A DNA stretch of 64,000 nt from Lutibacter maritimus (lineage in GTDB: Bacteria > Bacteroidota > Bacteroidia > Flavobacteriales > Flavobacteriaceae), in NCBI RefSeq assembly GCF_900116115.1, contig NZ_FOZP01000007.1, positions 1 to 64,000 of the forward strand, in the 5' to 3' direction. The position numbers and the translations under genes were made by a program. Of this stretch, positions 54,830 to 64,000 are shown in pieces. How positions within the stretch are numbered: the stretch's first letter is position 1; every line of letters begins with the position of its first letter. The notes beneath the pieces are model-generated. The model saw only the letters and a program-made list of their open reading frames with translations, made no database searches and had not been told where the DNA came from.

Positions 54830-56266
54830 TTATTTCCACCATACTGGAGTCGTTAGACTAATTACATCAGGTGTATTTGCATTTCTAACAACTTCAGTAC
54901 TTGGCCACTCTAACCTTTGAGGAAAAGCACCATTAGTAGCACCATTAACAGAATAAGTCCATTGACCTGGCACATATGCACCACTTGTTTGTGGAACAGA
55001 GGATTCAACAGGATAACCTGTTCTATTATGTTCAAAGAATGATTCAAATCCATTTCCTGGAAATGAAGCTATCCATTTTTGAGTTATAATTGCTTCCAAT
55101 TTCTCTTCAAATGTGCCTGCAGAAGGAAATTCATAAACTCCACCAGAACTAATGTATTGAGAACCATCTAAGCCCCATTTACTAAAGTTAGCTAGTACTG
55201 CAGCATCATATAAAACTTTTGTATTTGCACCAGAATTGTATCTTAAATTAGCTTCTGCTTGTAAAAATAAACTTTCCTCTGTACTAATAAAATAAACAGG
55301 TGTAGTTGCCGATAAATTAACAATTGAAATGCTTGTTGGCGCATCAAGACTTTGATAATCTCCTTGGTTTAAAGGGTTTCCTACACCATAATACTTATTT
55401 AGTCTGTCGTCACCATTCTCATTTAGATAAGAATACATTGTTGTACTAGCTCTAAGGTTAGAAGCAACATTTAATTGTCTCCTATCACTTTCATAAAGAG
55501 GATTGCTATTACTAGGTAAATCGGCAAAATTATGCATAGAAGCATCTTCCGATAAGAAATTAGATAAACTTCCAGCGCCTGAGGCTACGCTAGGTCTAGC
55601 ATTAACTTGTCTAAGTAAAATTCTTAACTTTAAAGTATTTCCAAATTGAACCCACTTAGTCATATCTCCATTAAAAACAAAATCATCATCTGCAGGTGAA
55701 CTTCCTTTGGATGCAGATAAATCTTTTGATAAAGCAGCGTCTAAATCCGCTATCATTAAATCATAGACTTCTTCACCAGTATTAAAAGCAGGCTGAAAAT
55801 TTGTTAAATCATTTGCCTCAGTATATGGTATTTGATCATAAGTATCTGCTAAGATTTGAGAACTATAACATTCCAAAACAGAAGCAATTAAAAAATACTT
55901 CCAGTTCTCTTGAGTCAATGCATTTCTTTTGATATTTCTAATATCTCCCAGTGCATCATACATATTGTGCCAAGGACCCCGTGCAATTAATGTTGAAGAA
56001 CCAATTTGGTAGGAATCAACAGTCCTATATTGGTTTGCGGATGGGCTTTGCGTGTAAAATTGTGACCATATACCACCAATTATGGCTAGTTCGGCACCCT
56101 GAGCTCCAGCAACACCTGCAATACATGCTGGTAACTCAGTAGCAAATGCAACACCTTCAGGAGAAAGTAAATCTGGGTCTCTGTTTATATCTAGTTGGTC
56201 ATCACATGACATAAACAATATTAATAAACTTAATAGAGTAAAAATTATTTTTTTCATTTTTTTCAT
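54830..56266 (-). CDS. SusD/RagB-like outer-membrane lipoprotein
   Basis: The 478 residues begin with a lipoprotein signal (LLSLLILFMSCDDQ) and show the helical SusD-like_2 (PF12771-type) architecture (YDQIPYTEANDLTNFQPAFN, EESLFLQAEANLRY). It is the lid partner of the TonB-dependent transporter encoded 11 bases upstream. The ligand is unknown; no polysaccharide enzyme lies nearby. Confidence 0.93.
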   Translation of the reverse strand: MKKMKKIIFTLLSLLILFMSCDDQLDINRDPDLLSPEGVAFATELPACIAGVAGAQGAELAIIGGIWSQFYTQSPSANQYRTVDSYQIGSSTLIARGPWHNMYDALGDIRNIKRNALTQENWKYFLIASVLECYSSQILADTYDQIPYTEANDLTNFQPAFNTGEEVYDLMIADLDAALSKDLSASKGSSPADDDFVFNGDMTKWVQFGNTLKLRILLRQVNARPSVASGAGSLSNFLSEDASMHNFADLPSNSNPLYESDRRQLNVASNLRASTTMYSYLNENGDDRLNKYYGVGNPLNQGDYQSLDAPTSISIVNLSATTPVYFISTEESLFLQAEANLRYNSGANTKVLYDAAVLANFSKWGLDGSQYISSGGVYEFPSAGTFEEKLEAIITQKWIASFPGNGFESFFEHNRTGYPVESSVPQTSGAYVPGQWTYSVNGATNGAFPQRLEWPSTEVVRNANTPDVISLTTPVWWK

Positions 56267-56277
56267 TTTTATATTAT

Positions 56278-59200
56278 TTAAAATGATACTTTAAAGCTCA
56301 TTCCATAAGATCTTTGTGCTGGATTTCCTGCAAATTCTCCAAATTCACTTGCTAAATCACTACCATAAGTCGATATTTCAGGATCAACATAAGGGTTCTC
56401 TTCTGGAGTCCATAGAGCCAAGTTTTTTCCATATAAAGTAACTGAAAACTTGGACAATTTCATTTTATCTGTAAATGATGCTGGGAATACATAAGATAGA
56501 GAAAGGTCTCTTAACCTTACAAAGGTTTTGTCAATTGTATGATATGCTTCATAAGCTGGATTGCTCCCTGCCCCAAAATAATTAGTAACACCAGCAAAAT
56601 TTACTGGGGTTGTATTTTCTGAATATGTTCCATCTCCATTATCATTTACTGAGTTTGGAATAATAAATGGTCTTCGATTATTATATGTTGTAGAAATAGC
56701 ATTACCCGTAAAGTTGAGCAATCTGTTTGTATAGGAATACATTTTACCACCTTTTTTATAATCAAGACCTATAGAGAGGGTAATATTTTTATATTTAAAT
56801 GAGTTTTGTAAACCCATTACAAAATCTCTTTCAGATGTTCCTAGTTCTTGTTCTTCAGTCCCTAATACTGGTAGTCCAGTCCCTGAATTAACAACAATTT
56901 GTCCTGAAGAATTAGTTTCTGCACCTGCAAATCTAAAAACACCTAAAGGTCTTCCTATTTCAGCATAAAAATTTGTAGCATATGCACTATTAATTAATAG
57001 CTTGTCTAAACCTCTTAAATCGGTAATTTTATTCCTATTTTTTGTAAATGTATAAGTTACTTCCCAACTTAAATCATTTGTTCTTACAGGAAAACCGCTT
57101 AAAAGTAATTCAACTCCTTTATTAGAAACATCTGCGAAATTACCTGTTACTTGAGAATATCCAGTAGATCTTGGTAATAAACGATCAATTAATAAATCGT
57201 TTGTTTGCTTGTCATAATATGCTGCGTCTACAGATATTCTACTATTGAAAAACCTACCCTCTAAACCAACCTCATATTCTGTTGTTATTTCTGGTAACAG
57301 TGTATTATTACCTAATTGTCCAGATAATTCAAATGAATTTACACCATCAATAGGGAAAGATATATTCCCAAAATATGCAGCTCCATTAGCTTGTGTTAAA
57401 GTTGACTCTGTATTGTAAGGATTAGTATCATTAGCAACTTGCGCAAAACCTCCTCTTAATTTAAGGAAAGAATTATTATCTTCTAAAACAATACCACTTA
57501 ATGAAACAGATGGATAAAAATAAGAGTTATTTGCAACAGGCAATGTTGAAGACCAGTCATTTCTACCCGTTAAACTTAAAAAATAGCGATTTTTATAAGA
57601 TCCTGTTGCAGATGCAAATACCCCATAAGTTCGTCTCAAAGTATTATTTTGAGTTATTATTGGAGGAACTGCGCTATTAGATAGTTCGTAATAATTTGGA
57701 ATATCTAGTATTGAAATAGTAGCTCCAAGAAAATCTGAAGATCTTTGATTAAACGTTGCTCCAACATTAGCAACGATGTTTAAATCATTATTAACATCAA
57801 AATTATAATTAATAACTCCAAATGTGTCATATTCAAGTCTTTCTACCTGTGATTCGGTTACTCCACCAACAATTGGAGTTGTACCTAAAAGTTGTTGGGC
57901 TGAGCCTTGAGAGTACTTAACTACAGCTCCATAACTTTTAGTTTTTTGATTGGTCATATCCATACTCATTTGCCATGAAGCTGAAAATTTTGATGACAAT
58001 TGATAAGAAAGATTCACATTGCCAAATACACGATTACTTTTAATATTTGTTGAATTTTCATTTATAGTCCAATACGGATTTGATGCGTATGGAGTATAAA
58101 ACCAATCATTTGAATTAAATACATTATTTTGATAATCCTTTAAATCAAGAATACTTATATCTCTTGGAACTTGAATTAATTCCTGTGAAAAAGTATTCCC
58201 TTGTCCTGCAGCATCACCCTGTCCAGTATTTACGGCATTTTGGTCTTTTTTAATAAAGTTAATTGCAGTACGAACTTTAAATTTATCATTACCTAAACCT
58301 CCATTAAAACTTAATGCTTTTCTTTTATAACCATCTGCATCTGTAGGTACAACTCCATCACTATCTGTGTTGGTAAACCCTAAAGCAAAATCAGAATTTG
58401 CACCACCACCACTTAACCTAACAGAATTTGTATAGGTATCTCCAATAGTATAAAAGTCTTTTACGTTATTCGGCAGCGCAGAATAAGGCTTTAACTGTTG
58501 TGAATTATTTACAATATGTCCCCACAACCTTATTTGTCCTGTAAATGCTGGCCCCCAAGATCCATTTTGGTTACTGGCTCCTGTTCCTCCTGTTGGCAAT
58601 CCATCATAATTTATTCCATTCCATCCTTGCCCAAATTCATTTTGCATGTGAGGTATTCTTGAAACTTCAGCAAACTCTAATGAGCTATTAATATCAACAG
58701 CTATTTTGGAATTTGATTTTCCTTTCTTTGTTGTAATAACAATCACACCAGTAGAACCTCTTGACCCATAAAGAGCCGTAGCTGCAGCACCTTTTAACAC
58801 ATTTACAGAAGCAATATTATTTGGATCCAAATCATTTATTCCTGTTCCACCGTCAAAAGATCGATTAACAGAATTAGATCCATTGGCTGAATTATTAATT
58901 GGTGAACCATCAACAATATATAATGGAGAATTGGACCCTTTAATACTACTAAAACCTCTAATAATAACTTTTGTTGATGCTCCCGGTTGAGCAGGTGCTG
59001 TAATATCAACACCAGCTATTTTACCAGATAAAGACTCAAAAGGGTTGTTTGTTGTAACCTGAGTTAATTGCTCAGCAGAAACAATCGTTGCAGCATAGCC
59101 CGTCGATCTTTTTTGTCTAGTTTGACCAAATGCTGTAATTACAACTTCTTCCAATACATTGCTCTCTACTTTTAAAGTGACATCAATAATATTTGATGTA

Positions 59201-59469
59201 CCAACTACTATTTCTTTAGTGTAATAACCAACATAACTATATTGGAGAATATCTCCAATTTTTGCTTTAATTGAGTATTTACCATCAAAATCTGTCAAAG
59301 AGCCAGTTTTTGAGCCTTTGATTATGACATTTACACCTGGCAAAGGTCCACTCTCTTCAGATACCACAGTACCTTCCACAGTTTTCTCTTGTCCATAAAT
59401 ACTAATACAAGTACCTAATACAAACATTAGAGAAAGTAAAATTTTGTAACTTCGATTCATGAATTTCAT
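56278..59469 (-). CDS. SusC/RagA-type TonB-dependent outer-membrane transporter
   Basis: The 1,063-residue protein has a signal peptide, a carboxypeptidase-D regulatory-like domain (about 28-110, with GPLPGVNVIIKGSKTG), a plug domain with the YIVDGSPINNSA segment (about 180-192), and a beta-barrel ending in MSFKVSF with a C-terminal Phe for BamA recognition. It imports a large ligand together with the SusD-like partner. First gene of the operon. Confidence 0.96.
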   Translation of the reverse strand: MKFMNRSYKILLSLMFVLGTCISIYGQEKTVEGTVVSEESGPLPGVNVIIKGSKTGSLTDFDGKYSIKAKIGDILQYSYVGYYTKEIVVGTSNIIDVTLKVESNVLEEVVITAFGQTRQKRSTGYAATIVSAEQLTQVTTNNPFESLSGKIAGVDITAPAQPGASTKVIIRGFSSIKGSNSPLYIVDGSPINNSANGSNSVNRSFDGGTGINDLDPNNIASVNVLKGAAATALYGSRGSTGVIVITTKKGKSNSKIAVDINSSLEFAEVSRIPHMQNEFGQGWNGINYDGLPTGGTGASNQNGSWGPAFTGQIRLWGHIVNNSQQLKPYSALPNNVKDFYTIGDTYTNSVRLSGGGANSDFALGFTNTDSDGVVPTDADGYKRKALSFNGGLGNDKFKVRTAINFIKKDQNAVNTGQGDAAGQGNTFSQELIQVPRDISILDLKDYQNNVFNSNDWFYTPYASNPYWTINENSTNIKSNRVFGNVNLSYQLSSKFSASWQMSMDMTNQKTKSYGAVVKYSQGSAQQLLGTTPIVGGVTESQVERLEYDTFGVINYNFDVNNDLNIVANVGATFNQRSSDFLGATISILDIPNYYELSNSAVPPIITQNNTLRRTYGVFASATGSYKNRYFLSLTGRNDWSSTLPVANNSYFYPSVSLSGIVLEDNNSFLKLRGGFAQVANDTNPYNTESTLTQANGAAYFGNISFPIDGVNSFELSGQLGNNTLLPEITTEYEVGLEGRFFNSRISVDAAYYDKQTNDLLIDRLLPRSTGYSQVTGNFADVSNKGVELLLSGFPVRTNDLSWEVTYTFTKNRNKITDLRGLDKLLINSAYATNFYAEIGRPLGVFRFAGAETNSSGQIVVNSGTGLPVLGTEEQELGTSERDFVMGLQNSFKYKNITLSIGLDYKKGGKMYSYTNRLLNFTGNAISTTYNNRRPFIIPNSVNDNGDGTYSENTTPVNFAGVTNYFGAGSNPAYEAYHTIDKTFVRLRDLSLSYVFPASFTDKMKLSKFSVTLYGKNLALWTPEENPYVDPEISTYGSDLASEFGEFAGNPAQRSYGMSFKVSF

Positions 59470-59538
59470 TTTAAATTAATATGGGTAAATATATCTAGGT
59501 AAAATGCTTTCTCTCAAAGTAGAGATGTGGAATGGTGA

Positions 59539-59643
59539 TTTTTTGATGTGAATGATACTTTTAATAGTGTTAAAGAAGATAATTTCAACATAATTAACGA
59601 TCGTACCAATCCCTATAATGGAATGAAAATTGAATTAAAGTAA
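59539..59643 (+). pseudogene. 3' end fragment of a lost gene
   Basis: An open frame on the plus strand reads FFDVNDTFNSVKEDNFNIIN, DRTNPYNGMKIELK and TAA, with a TGA just before it. There is no start codon. It looks like the C-terminus of a protein whose 5' part was removed. It lies upstream of the SusC start on the opposite strand. Confidence 0.4.
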
Positions 59644-59657
59644 AATAACGTCCTGAA

Positions 59658-59745
59658 ATATGGCTAAAGTTAAAATTGATTTTTAAGCTGATAATTGATA
59701 TACCATATTCGGTGTTTTAAAGTCTAAAAATAAGTGTAATCTTAT
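59658..59745 (-). mobile_element. IS3-type terminal region (copy 1)
   Basis: The bases downstream of the transposase relic's stop are the sequence that recurs, partly, at 33790-33867 and 35155-35217. They are interpreted as the 3' terminal non-coding end of the same insertion element. Confidence 0.5.
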
Positions 59746-60182
59746 TTAGCTGTATAATTTTATTGCATTTTTTGCAGCTCTTTTTGCGTGTGCTGTATTC
59801 ATAAATGTTTGATCTAAATAAAATTCATCTTTTAAAATTCCATTAACTCTTTCAGCCAGCGCATTTTCATAACAATGGTTTTCTTCTGTCATACTAATGT
59901 TTATTTTCTTTCTTTTAAGAATCTGAGTGTATACATTACTACAGTATTGAATTCCTCTATCTGAATGATGAATAAGTCCTTTAATATTTCGACTACGCTC
60001 AGCACAGGTGTTTTCAGCTTGATATACGGCTTTACTTAGAGCCCTCACGCAACCTTTAAGTTCCAAGCTATCACTCAGGTCGTATCCTACAATTTTACGA
60101 GAATACATATCTGTTATAAGTGCTAGGTAGCAAAATCCATTTAAGGTTCTGATGCATGTTATGAATTTTGTGGTAATATTTT
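59746..60182 (-). pseudogene. IS3-family transposase (OrfB) relic
   Basis: The open part encodes LALITDMYSRKIVGYDLSDS, IHHSDRGIQYCSNVY and NALAERVNGILKDEF, the rve/DDE integrase core of IS150-type OrfB. It ends early at IKLYS, and the N-terminal half of OrfB and all of OrfA are missing. The reading frame can be followed upstream to about 60182. The second Asp (HSDRG) and the Glu (AERVNG) are present, but the protein is truncated at both ends. Confidence 0.85.
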
Positions 60183-60198
60183 GTGGATTATTGAACTA

Positions 60199-60433
60199 TT
60201 ATGAATCATAAATTATCAAAGTAGCCCAATCTCCTACAGATGAAAAATCTAAACGAGTATTAGCAGTATACCTCATGTTCACTTTGATTTCTGCTTCGAA
60301 TTTTCCTTTTTCTGTTGCTACATTACATCTTTCATTATGCTCTAAAATAACTTATCCAATTTCAAAATTTTCTTGAGCATTTATATGAATTGATAATAAA
60401 CTAATACAAAAAAGAATCTTGCAAACTTTGTCC
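60199..60433 (-). pseudogene. Decayed small secreted protein
   Basis: On the minus strand the frame gives CKILFCISLLSIHINA, Q, ENFEIG, in-frame TAA, then ILEHNERCNVATEKGKFEAE and ends TLIIYDS with TAATAG. A signal peptide and a short mature part with one stop, and no start codon in frame. It lies directly upstream of the IS3 relic. Confidence 0.45.
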
Positions 60434-60671
60434 TATAAAATTAATTTTAAGCTAGTTGTATAAAGCTCGAAGGATAAAAGTAAATACATATAGTTCAAAT
60501 AACATATGAAGTGAATTCTTTAAAAGAAGTGTATCATCCATAATATGATGTAAAAGCCTTTTATATAGCTTTGAATGTCTTATTTTTTGATATTATTTTT
60601 AAAGTAATAATTTTCAAGTTAATTCAAAATGTTATTTTTACAAATATTATATATAAATTGATTCATTTCTT
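60434..60671. other. Leader region of the second LytTR operon
   Basis: AT-rich, no ORF. TAGCTTTG at 60566-60573 matches the -7 consensus but no TTG stands at the right distance. Confidence 0.4.
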
Positions 60672-61442
60672 ATGAAGATAAACACTGTTGTTGTAGATGA
60701 TGAACCTCTTGCAAGACAAAGGGTAATTAAGCTTTTAGAAAATGTAGAAGAAATAACTTTAATAGAAGAATGTTCAACAGGGAAAAAAGCCATCCAAGTA
60801 ATTAATGAATTTGCTCCTACTTTGGTTTTTTTAGATATTAAATTAAAAGATATGACTGGTTTTAAGGTTTTAGAAAAGATATCTCCAAATATAAAACCGG
60901 TAGTAGTTTTTATAACAGCTTATGATGAGTTTGCAATAAAGGCTTTTGATTATTTTGCCTTAGACTATTTACAAAAACCATTTAGGGAAGACCGTTTTAT
61001 GAAATCAGTCAATAAAGCTATTGAAGTTATTAAAGAAAAACACTATCCCTTTTTTGACAACAAAATAAGAAATATTCTTGATTATATGAATGCCCAAGGG
61101 GAAAAGAAAGATTTTATAAAAAAAATTCCAGTTAAAATAGGAAACAAAATATTGTTTATTGAAGTCAAAGACATAATATATATAATAGCTTCGGGGTATT
61201 ATGCAGAGATTTTCACAGAAAATAAAAAATATCTATTAAGGGATTCGTTAAATAATTTGATTACACAATTAAATTCAAATCATTTCCTCAGAATCCATCG
61301 ATCAACCATTATTAACCTAAATTATATCAGTGAGCTAATAAATTCAAACTATGGAGAAATTGACGTAAAAATGAAGGACAATAAACTATTTAGAATAAGT
61401 AAAAGTTATAAAAAGGATTTTACTAATGTTATGGGACTTTAA
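60672..61442 (+). CDS. LytTR-type response regulator
   Basis: The 256-residue protein has a receiver domain (acid pair 9-10, D55 in LVFLDIKL, K in LQKPF near 107) and a LytTR domain (about 150-250, VKDIIYIIASGYYAEIFT, LRIHRSTIINLNYI). It is followed by its kinase gene, the reverse order of the pair at 51-53 kb. Regulated genes unknown; the SusCD operon and the NHL gene are neighbours. Confidence 0.93.
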   Translation: MKINTVVVDDEPLARQRVIKLLENVEEITLIEECSTGKKAIQVINEFAPTLVFLDIKLKDMTGFKVLEKISPNIKPVVVFITAYDEFAIKAFDYFALDYLQKPFREDRFMKSVNKAIEVIKEKHYPFFDNKIRNILDYMNAQGEKKDFIKKIPVKIGNKILFIEVKDIIYIIASGYYAEIFTENKKYLLRDSLNNLITQLNSNHFLRIHRSTIINLNYISELINSNYGEIDVKMKDNKLFRISKSYKKDFTNVMGL

Positions 61443-61443
61443 A

Positions 61444-62523
61444 ATGAGAAACGTTTTTCCAAAAAAATTATTTAACCTTTTATTGTTTTTTTGGGTTTTT
61501 TACAACCTGATTAACTTATCCAAAAACAGTATTTTAAAATATAATGGACTTGGATTTAAGGAAAAAAGTTGGCTTAGTTTTTTGTTTGATGGTTTTATAA
61601 TAGAAAACCTTTATAGCATAGCTCTTTTTATTTTCATTATGTACACTGCTAAAAAGTTTCTAGATATTTATGAAAGTTGGTTTACAAGATTCGTCTTTCA
61701 TTTTTTATTATCCATAGTCACACTAATTATAATTTTCCTGACTTATGATTTATACACATTCTATTTTAAAAACGTTATAGGAACCAGAACATTAAGATAC
61801 TATATGTTAAATATAGTAGATTATTCAAATGTGCATTTTTTAATCTATTTCACTAATGTATTTATTATTAACACATATTACTTTTTAGACAAGATAAAAA
61901 ATACGGAAGTTCAAAAAGCTAAGTTAAAACAACAATTATCTGATGTTAAGGTTAATATTTTAAAATACCAATTGCATCCCCATTTTTTCTTTAACACACT
62001 AAATAGCATTTCGCAGTTAATTGAGGTAGATAAAAAACTTGCACAAAATACCTTAGCCGATTTTAGTGATTTATTAAGAGATATTGTTTACTTAAAAGAT
62101 ACAAATTTTTTAAATCTTGGAAAGGAGATTGATATTTTAAATCGTTATTTAGATATAATGAGTATTAGATTTTCAGATCATTTGGTAATAAACATAAATA
62201 TCCAAGAAGGGCTAGAAGATGTTTTAATTCCAAGTTTAATAATTCAGCCAATAATAGAAAACTCTTTTAATCATGGATATTCTGATGAAAACACAAGTCT
62301 AAAAATTGAAATATCAATAAAACAAAATAAAGATAACTTAGAAGTTAAAATTAAAAATGATGGAGCCCCATTATCCCAAAAGAATATTATTTATGGAACT
62401 GGTTTAAAGAACACAATAGAGCGTTTAGAAACATTGTATAACGATTATAAGTTCTCAATAAAAAATATTCCAAATAAAAAAGGAGTTGTTACTAAGCTTA
62501 TATTTCCTATAAAATATGATTAA
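61444..62523 (+). CDS. LytS/YehU-type sensor histidine kinase
   Basis: From the ATG at 61444 (1 base after the regulator stop) the product is 359 residues; an ATG at 61426 within the regulator gene is possible. About four membrane helices (10-150) precede the His_kinase domain with HPHFFFNTLNSISQL, ENSFNHGY and the ATP lid GTGLKNTIERLETLY. It overlaps the next gene by 8 bases. Confidence 0.9.
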   Translation: MRNVFPKKLFNLLLFFWVFYNLINLSKNSILKYNGLGFKEKSWLSFLFDGFIIENLYSIALFIFIMYTAKKFLDIYESWFTRFVFHFLLSIVTLIIIFLTYDLYTFYFKNVIGTRTLRYYMLNIVDYSNVHFLIYFTNVFIINTYYFLDKIKNTEVQKAKLKQQLSDVKVNILKYQLHPHFFFNTLNSISQLIEVDKKLAQNTLADFSDLLRDIVYLKDTNFLNLGKEIDILNRYLDIMSIRFSDHLVININIQEGLEDVLIPSLIIQPIIENSFNHGYSDENTSLKIEISIKQNKDNLEVKIKNDGAPLSQKNIIYGTGLKNTIERLETLYNDYKFSIKNIPNKKGVVTKLIFPIKYD

Positions 62524-63082
62524 AAAGATAAACAATTATGTATCAAGAAAAAACACTTTTAAAAGAGTTTTTTTTCTTTTTTTGGCAACAAATGTTATTT
62601 ATGGAATAATCATTTTTGTAACTATTCCTAAAGTTATGAAATACTCAGACGGCATGAAGATTTTAGATATGTTGCCTATGGGTTATAACGCAGAATACGT
62701 AAAAAACCTATTTGTTACTTTAGGTGAAAACGGCAGACATACATACTTGTTTGAACAAATTCCTTTTGATATGATCTATCCTGGTTTGTTTGGGCTAACA
62801 TATAGTTTAATAATTTTTTATTTATCAAAAAAAATAAATTTTGATAATTTGTCAATTTACAAAATTGCTTTACTTCCTATGTTCGCTGGAATATTTGATT
62901 ATTTAGAAAACATAGGGGTTATTTTCTTGCTTACAAAATTTCCTGATTTAAATGAGAAAGTTGTTGGCACTTCTTCTCTTTTTAGTCTCGGTAAAAGTTT
63001 ATTTACTACACTTACATTCTTAACAATTATAACTCTTCTGTTCTTAATGGTGTCTAAAAAAATTAAAATGAATAAGAAATAA
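62516..63082 (+). CDS. Hypothetical four-TM membrane protein
   Basis: The 188-residue protein has four hydrophobic segments (about 18-37, 88-104, 114-138, 155-178) and a conserved-looking GIFDYLENIGVIFLL region. No family assigned. It overlaps the kinase by 8 bases, so it belongs to the same operon and may be a sensing partner or regulated product of the two-component pair. Confidence 0.65.
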   Translation: MIKKINNYVSRKNTFKRVFFLFLATNVIYGIIIFVTIPKVMKYSDGMKILDMLPMGYNAEYVKNLFVTLGENGRHTYLFEQIPFDMIYPGLFGLTYSLIIFYLSKKINFDNLSIYKIALLPMFAGIFDYLENIGVIFLLTKFPDLNEKVVGTSSLFSLGKSLFTTLTFLTIITLLFLMVSKKIKMNKK

Positions 63083-63091
63083 GGTTTAAAA

Positions 63092-63946
63092 TTAAAAAGT
63101 TATTTCTCTAATTAAACCCAATTTATGTTCAAGAATATAAAGCTTTCCATTTGAAGCATCAATAGCACAACTATTTGGCATATTAAACTCTGATGCTTTC
63201 AATGTGCCGTCAGTTACATTTTCCTCCCCAGTTCCTGCGAAATGTTCTAATTTCCCATTTAACACATTGTATCTGAATATTTTTCTCAAATTAGGACTAG
63301 GTAAATAAACATAGTGATCAAAATAAGTTATTTGATTTATTTTAGCATTTGGGATTGATGCAGGTTTACTCATTTGCTTATTAACACCAACCTTAAACAA
63401 ATCTCCTCCTACAAAATTTGTAGTATAAATATTCTTTTGATTGTCAAATATGATTCCAATTGCATCTTGTAAACCGTTGCCAGTAAAATATTCTACAAAA
63501 CTACCATCAGGTTTAAACTTGAGTATTTTGCCTCCAGTGCCACTAAAACCAGCACCATATAATGTTACGAAAATATCATCATTTTCATCAACTGCAAGCC
63601 CAGCAGGACCATCAAGATTTTTGGCAAAATCACTAACCACTTTATTTGGTGTAATTTTGATTATTGAATTCCCCGTGTAATTGGAGACATATAAATTTCC
63701 TTTGGAATCAAACCCCATACCAACGGGACCAGGTAAATCATCAATGTAGGTTGAGACCTTACCGTTTGGGGTTACCTTTAAAATGGTTGTTTTATTATAG
63801 CCTCCTGAAACCAAAATATCTCCATCTGGTGTAACTATCATACCATCTCCATAATTAGACTCTATTTTGGCCAATGTACTTACATCTTGGGAAAAAATGG
63901 CGGTAAAACTAATCAATGCTATAATTACCATAGGCAATCTTTTCAT
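63092..63946 (-). CDS. Secreted NHL/SMP-30-like beta-propeller protein
   Basis: The 284 residues have a signal peptide and repeats of the type GPVGMGFDSKGNLYVSNYTG and GPAGLAVDENDDIFVTLYGA, about 40-45 residues apart, as in NHL or SMP-30/gluconolactonase beta-propellers. Roughly six blades are visible. The metal-binding Glu/Asn set of true gluconolactonases is not evident, so a binding protein is as likely as a lactonase. Confidence 0.82.
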   Translation of the reverse strand: MKRLPMVIIALISFTAIFSQDVSTLAKIESNYGDGMIVTPDGDILVSGGYNKTTILKVTPNGKVSTYIDDLPGPVGMGFDSKGNLYVSNYTGNSIIKITPNKVVSDFAKNLDGPAGLAVDENDDIFVTLYGAGFSGTGGKILKFKPDGSFVEYFTGNGLQDAIGIIFDNQKNIYTTNFVGGDLFKVGVNKQMSKPASIPNAKINQITYFDHYVYLPSPNLRKIFRYNVLNGKLEHFAGTGEENVTDGTLKASEFNMPNSCAIDASNGKLYILEHKLGLIREITF

Positions 63947-64000
63947 AGTTATATTTTTTTAATGTTTAAAATTTCCTGTTTGGTTGTATTCTTTTTAATA

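Overview
The window is strongly AT-rich chromosomal DNA from a member of the Bacteroidota, almost certainly the family Flavobacteriaceae. Evidence: DUF4294 next to an M42 peptidase, SusC/SusD genes, LytS/LytTR two-component pairs, lipoprotein signals ending in S/A-C, the TTG-N(18-21)-TAnnTTTG promoter type of this phylum, and scarce Shine-Dalgarno sequences. No species call is possible from sequence reading alone.

Bases 1-28,350 look like stable core genome. They hold DUF4294, an M42 aminopeptidase and a NUDIX hydrolase (0.2-2.7 kb), then an acetate-utilisation locus (2.7-18.8 kb). That locus contains two tandem copies of a CNBD-CBS-nucleotidyltransferase (DUF294) plus DnaQ-like exonuclease pair, an unusual 1,274-residue fusion of a propionyl-CoA-synthetase-like and an acetyl-CoA-synthetase unit, a receiver-only response regulator, a CrbS-type symporter/STAC/histidine-kinase sensor, an ActP-type acetate symporter with its DUF4212 partner, an outer-membrane porin-like protein, and a small zinc-ribbon/HTH protein resembling the InsA part of IS1. 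The gene set matches the acs/crbS acetate-switch loci known from Vibrio and Pseudomonas. Glutamate synthase (gltB-gltD), an OB-fold lipoprotein, a PepSY-TM protein, chorismate synthase and a TauE/SafE permease follow.

From an intact tRNA-Ser(UGA) at 28.46 kb to a 3' fragment of an initiator tRNA-Met at 53.0 kb the DNA is accessory in character: small independent operons, AraC regulators, an esterase, beta-lactamase-fold, GNAT, uracil-DNA-glycosylase and RidA genes, many decayed genes (integrase, SnoaL-type cyclase, FG-GAP repeat, IS3 ends), and at least three copies of a 115-135 bp palindromic element. Each copy lies just downstream of an unrelated ORF, as integron-cassette attC sites do. An ABC exporter whose permease is fused to an M1 peptidase, with a divergent LytS/LytTR pair, lies at 46-53 kb.

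Bases 53.6-64 kb hold a SusC/SusD nutrient-uptake operon (SusC, SusD-like, an Ig-like lipoprotein, a lipid-binding lipoprotein) without any nearby glycoside hydrolase, an IS3-family transposase relic and other gene fragments, a second LytTR regulator/LytS kinase pair with a membrane protein, and a secreted NHL/SMP-30-type beta-propeller protein.

The observations most worth following are the AcsA-type fusion in its CrbS-like locus with no obvious transcriptional output protein except the InsA-like one, the attC-like elements, and the tRNA-fMet attachment-site scar together with the chimeric integrase relic.
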